Origin: Streptomyces abyssalis
GTDB lineage: Bacteria > Actinomycetota > Actinomycetes > Streptomycetales > Streptomycetaceae
Assembly: GCF_001751365.1 (NCBI RefSeq)
Contig: NZ_LJGT01000041.1
Coordinates: forward strand, 1,109,045 to 1,173,044
Length of the DNA stretch: 64,000 nt
Reading direction: 5' to 3'
A program made the translations under genes and the position numbers. Under the pieces are notes generated by a model. That model saw nothing but the letters and a program-made list of their open reading frames with translations, was not told the origin of the DNA and searched no databases. Positions 61,110 through 64,000 of this stretch are shown piece after piece (the first letter of the stretch is position 1; every line of letters begins with the position of its first letter).

Positions 61110-62664
61110 CGTGACCGCGACCGTGACCGCGAAGGACGTCCGCGTCCGCTTCTGCCCCTCGCCGACGGGCAACCCCCACGTCGGCCTCGTACGGACCGCC
61201 TTGTTCAACTGGGCGTTCGCGCGCCACCACGGCGGCACCCTCGTCTTCCGTATCGAGGACACCGACGCGGCCCGCGACACCGAGGAGTCCTACGAGCAGC
61301 TCCTGGACGCCATGCGCTGGCTCGGCCTCGACTGGGACGAGGGCCCCACGGCCTTCGACGCCGCCCACGGCGGCCCTGGGGGTACCGCCCGGGCCGCAGG
61401 CCCAGGGGGAGGCCCGCACGGCCCCTACCGCCAGTCGCAGCGCACCGAGATCTACGCCGACGTCGCCGCCAGGCTCCAGGAGGCCGGCCACGCCTACCCC
61501 TGCTACTGCACCGCCGAGGAGCTGGAGGTCCGCCGCGAGGCCGCCCGCAAGGCCGGCAGGCCCTCCGGTTACGACGGCAAGTGCCGCGACCTGACCGCGG
61601 AGCAGATCGCCGCGTACGAGGCCGAAGAACGCACGCACATCGTCCGCTTCCGCATGCCGGACGAGCCGATCACCTTCACCGACCTGGTGCGCGGAGAGCT
61701 GACGTTCGCCCCGGAGAACGTGACCGACTACGGCATCGTCCGGGCCAACGGCGCACCGCTCTACACGCTCGTCAACCCCGTCGACGACGCGCTCATGGAG
61801 ATCACGCACGTGCTGCGCGGCGAGGACCTGCTCTCCTCCACCCCGCGCCAGATCGCGCTCTACCGCGCCCTCGCGGAACTCGGCGTCGGCAACGGCACGA
61901 CGCCAGCGTTCGGCCATCTCCCGTACGTGATGGGGGAGGGCAACAAGAAGCTCTCCAAGCGCGACCCGCAGGCGTCCCTCAACCTCTACCGCGAGCGCGG
62001 CTTCCTGCCCCAGGGTCTGCTCAACTACCTTGCCCTGCTGGGCTGGTCGATCGCCGAGGACCGCGACATCTTCACCCTCGACGAGATGATCGCCGCCTTC
62101 GACATCGCCGACGTCAACGCCAACCCCGCCCGCTTCGACCTGAAGAAGTGCGAGGCCATCAACGCCACGCACCTGCGCGAGATGCCGCTCGCCGAGTTCA
62201 TCTCCGCGTGCGAGCCGTGGCTGCGCGCCCCGTACGCGCCGTGGCCGCCGGAGGCCTTCGACCAGGCCGCCTTCGAAGAGCTGGCCCCGCTGGCCCAGAC
62301 CCGCCTCACGGTCCTCTCCGACATCACCGCGAACGTCGACTTCCTCTTCCTGGACGAGCCGGTCTGGGACGAGGCGTCCTGGACGAAGGCGATGAAGCCC
62401 GGCGCGGAGGACGTGCTGCGCACCGCCCGTACGAGGCTGGCCGACGCCGACTGGAAGGCCGAGGCGCTCAAGGAGGCCGTGCTCGCGGCCGGCGAGGAGC
62501 ACGGCCTCAAGCTCGGCAAGGCCCAGGCCCCGCTCCGCGTGGCGGTCACGGGCCGCACGGTCGGCCTCCCGCTCTTCGAGTCCCTCGAACTCCTCGGCCG
62601 CGACCGCACGTTGGCCCGTGTGGACGCGGCGCTGACGAAGCTGGACGCACAGTCCGGCACCTGA
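61102..62664 (+). CDS. gltX: glutamyl-tRNA synthetase with internal insertion
   Basis: 520 residues, class I synthetase that charges tRNA(Glu), and with GatCAB also tRNA(Gln). HIGH region FCPSPTGNPHVGLVRTALFN (residues 13-32), RIEDTDAARDTEESYEQLLD, zinc/tRNA contact YCTAEELEVRREAAR and KMSKS loop KKLSKRDPQASLN near 284. A stretch of about 21 residues at 83-103 (TAFDAAHGGPGGTARAAGPG and G) breaks the normal DEGP-GGPHGPYRQS junction and is encoded partly by a copy of a short palindromic repeat. The GTG start overlaps the FAH stop, so they are cotranscribed. Confidence 0.93.
   Translation: MTDVTATVTAKDVRVRFCPSPTGNPHVGLVRTALFNWAFARHHGGTLVFRIEDTDAARDTEESYEQLLDAMRWLGLDWDEGPTAFDAAHGGPGGTARAAGPGGGPHGPYRQSQRTEIYADVAARLQEAGHAYPCYCTAEELEVRREAARKAGRPSGYDGKCRDLTAEQIAAYEAEERTHIVRFRMPDEPITFTDLVRGELTFAPENVTDYGIVRANGAPLYTLVNPVDDALMEITHVLRGEDLLSSTPRQIALYRALAELGVGNGTTPAFGHLPYVMGEGNKKLSKRDPQASLNLYRERGFLPQGLLNYLALLGWSIAEDRDIFTLDEMIAAFDIADVNANPARFDLKKCEAINATHLREMPLAEFISACEPWLRAPYAPWPPEAFDQAAFEELAPLAQTRLTVLSDITANVDFLFLDEPVWDEASWTKAMKPGAEDVLRTARTRLADADWKAEALKEAVLAAGEEHGLKLGKAQAPLRVAVTGRTVGLPLFESLELLGRDRTLARVDAALTKLDAQSGT
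61377..61406 (-). repeat. short palindromic repeat inside gltX
   Basis: Read on the minus strand this 30-bp segment is CCTGGGCCTGCGGCCCGGGC then GGTACCCCCA, with three differences from the unit before serA. It maintains the reading frame of gltX. Confidence 0.85.
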
Positions 62665-62680
62665 CGTCCGACGGCCCGCG

Positions 62681-62744
62681 ACACGCACGACGAAGGCCCG
62701 GGAGCCACCGAAACCGGTGGCTCCCGGGCCTTCGTCGTGCGTGT
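62681..62744 (+). terminator. gltX terminator, 30-bp perfect stem
   Basis: 62681-62710 pairs perfectly with 62715-62744 around loop AAAC, 17 bases after the gltX stop. It is the longest perfect stem in the window. Confidence 0.95.
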
Positions 62745-63165
62745 GAAATACGTAAGCGCATTCGATAGGCGCTTCCATTTCAGAAGCCGTGTACGGGAAA
62801 AGCGCTCGTTGAAACTCCGTTTCTGTATGGGCGGTTTTCGGACGACCCGCGGCAGGCACGGGAAAGTGGAAAAGGAACCTCCGGTACATCCGGCCGGAGA
62901 TGCCTGTGCCGGTTGGTTCGGCCCCGACAATCCAGTCCTTGCGAGATGAACGAATCCGAAGAGGCCGCGGGATGTCCAGCTGTGACAAGAGGCAGCACCA
63001 CCCTAGGAGTGAAAAGACCCGGGCATTGAATCGCTACGCGAACATGTATACGGCTCTGTAAATGGCCTGAACCGAATGCCCGCAGAAATTCCTGGCAACC
63101 GGGATCGACCGGAGTGGCGTCCCGGCAGGGGACAGCGTCAACGCATTTACGAAAGGACGCATCTG
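62745..63165. other. intergenic region before the I36-type gene
   Basis: About 420 bases, AT-richer than average (62750-62830 and 63025-63060). No gene and no tRNA cloverleaf found. The promoter of the following secreted protein should be here. Confidence 0.5.
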
Positions 63166-63585
63166 ATGGGTAGGAAGATCCGGACGATCCTCTGTGCCAC
63201 TGTGGTGGCGGGTGCCGTCATCGCCGTGCCGGCCTCGGCGCAGGCAGCACCGGTGAGCCAGTCGCCGGCCGTGAAGGCCCAGCAGGCCCAGCCCTCCGCG
63301 GACGCCGCCGCCAAGGGCTACAAGAGGTGTCCGAAGGGATACTTCTGCCTCTTCACGGGGAAGAACGGCAAGGGGGCCATGGCCAGGTTCAAGCGAGGAG
63401 CCCACGACCTGGGCGACTTCGGCATGGACAACAGCGCGACTTCCGTGTGGAACAGGACCAGCAAGTACGTGAAGGTCTACCGGAAGACCAACTACCGCGG
63501 ATACATGGGGTACTTCTCCCCTGGCGCAGGGGGGACCATGAAGAAGGCGGACAACAAGATCTCGTCCCTCAAGGTGGCTCGCTAG
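63166..63585 (+). CDS. secreted peptidase-inhibitor family I36-like protein
   Basis: 139 residues. Signal peptide at 1-28 (ILCATVVAGAVIAVPASAQA, cleavage around AQA), a short Ala/Gln linker, then a crystallin-like domain from about 50: CPKGYFCLFTGKNGKGAMAR, then YRGYMGYFSPGAGGTMKKAD and NKISSLKV at the end. Two Cys flank the first turn. Family members resemble the Streptomyces metalloproteinase inhibitor SMPI and small crystallin-like proteins. ATG 63166 follows GAAAGGA. Confidence 0.85.
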   Translation: MGRKIRTILCATVVAGAVIAVPASAQAAPVSQSPAVKAQQAQPSADAAAKGYKRCPKGYFCLFTGKNGKGAMARFKRGAHDLGDFGMDNSATSVWNRTSKYVKVYRKTNYRGYMGYFSPGAGGTMKKADNKISSLKVAR

Positions 63586-63659
63586 AACCGCGCCTAGTTG
63601 CCCTCCATCCTGAACTTCCTTGGCAGGGCTCATCGTTCAGTGATGGAATGACGGGCTGA

Positions 63660-63705
63660 CCCCTCGGCGCCGGTATGGATCTCACTCACCGTATCGGCGC
63701 CGGGG
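63660..63705. terminator. hairpin between convergent genes
   Basis: CCCC-CGGCGCCG-(g)TA pairs with TA-CGGCGCCGGGG with a bulge and one mismatch, between the I36-type gene and the hydrolase. Confidence 0.55.
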
Positions 63706-63728
63706 GAACTCGGGATCTCGAGAGCTGG

Positions 63729-64000
63729 TCACCTGTCGAGGAAAGCCGCGGTGGCCGCCACGAACGCGCCGGCGTCGTCGAGCCACGGGTAGTGTCCGGC
63801 GCCGGGCTGTACGACCAGTTCGGCATTCGGAAACAGCGCGGCGAATTCGGCCGTCGCCGGCGGGGGAGCGCTCACATCGACCTCCCCAGCCAGCAGGAAC
63901 ACCGGCGCCGTGAACCGGGCCAGCGCGGCGCGGGTGGTCTCGGGATCGAAAGCTCCGTCGGCGCCGAAGGCCGCCACGAGCTCCATGTTCATCCGCTCGT
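63729..64000 (-). CDS. alpha/beta hydrolase, C-terminal part
   Basis: 90 residues read from the window edge; the N-terminus lies beyond 64000. FTAPVFLLAGEVDVSAPPPA contains the usual Asp strand of the catalytic triad, and VVQPGAGHYPWLDDAGAFVA the His of the triad. The nucleophile elbow is outside the window. Hydrolase or haloperoxidase-like; substrate unknown. Confidence 0.8.
   Translation of the reverse strand, partial: ERMNMELVAAFGADGAFDPETTRAALARFTAPVFLLAGEVDVSAPPPATAEFAALFPNAELVVQPGAGHYPWLDDAGAFVAATAAFLDR

Noticed and set aside
62745-63165. tRNA(Gln)/tRNA(Glu) genes after gltX
   Set aside because: In some streptomycetes such tRNAs lie not far from gltX, but no cloverleaf is present in this gap.

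Overview
The window is high-GC actinobacterial chromosome, almost certainly Streptomyces or a close relative. The evidence is strong third-position GC bias, GTG and TTG starts, SsgA-free but conservon-containing core gene order, leaderless promoters, and genes typical of the genus (accB-accE, cvnABCD, an LAL-type LuxR regulator, mycothiol-type DinB). From memory, the order gatAB ... GGDEF/EAL gene - ilvBNC - serA ... putative proline catabolism ... leuB - ilvE - cimA ... accBE - two conservons - FAH - gltX matches the core of the S. coelicolor chromosome around SCO5498-SCO5547; I could not run an alignment.

Layout. 1-2.4 kb: gatA (3' end), a small linker protein and gatB. 2.4-6 kb: an MMPL/RND exporter overlapping a small membrane protein. 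6-13.6 kb: a small basic protein coupled to a large LuxR (LAL) regulator, a pair of DUF6191-like small paralogues, a PQQ-type sugar dehydrogenase lipoprotein, an aldo/keto reductase and a 2-hydroxyacid dehydrogenase. 14-21.5 kb: a membrane GGDEF protein with a degenerate EAL domain, then ilvB-ilvN-ilvC behind a leader-peptide attenuator, followed by a 199-bp tandem duplication. 22-30.7 kb: histidine phosphatase, a DJ-1/PfpI protein beside a GlxA-type regulator with the same domain, a GH3 glycosidase, serA, DinB and GNAT proteins. 30.8-37.7 kb: divergent LysR regulator/EamA exporter, a PucR-type regulator divergent from proline dehydrogenase and P5C dehydrogenase, and a nitroreductase. 38-43.7 kb: a decayed cytochrome P450 remnant, leuB, ilvE and cimA; cimA has its own apparent attenuator. 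43.7-47.6 kb: an intact P450 divergent from accB-accE. 48-59 kb: two complete conservons (cvnABCD) in tandem. 59-64 kb: a DUF1648 membrane protein, an FAH-family protein overlapping gltX, a secreted I36-type protein and the 3' part of an alpha/beta hydrolase.

Theme. The window is mainly branched-chain amino acid synthesis (ilvBNC, leuB, ilvE, cimA) with serine synthesis, proline catabolism, acyl-CoA carboxylation and aminoacyl-tRNA supply, plus signalling (c-di-GMP, conservon GTPase modules). I did not find a clear mobile element, CRISPR array, tRNA or rRNA gene. The most unusual points are: a short palindromic repeat that appears to have been inserted in frame into gltX and occurs elsewhere in the window; the leaderless-looking Ile-coding leader and terminator before cimA; the P450 remnant; the 199-bp duplication after ilvC; and the diguanylate cyclase whose EAL half has lost its catalytic residues.
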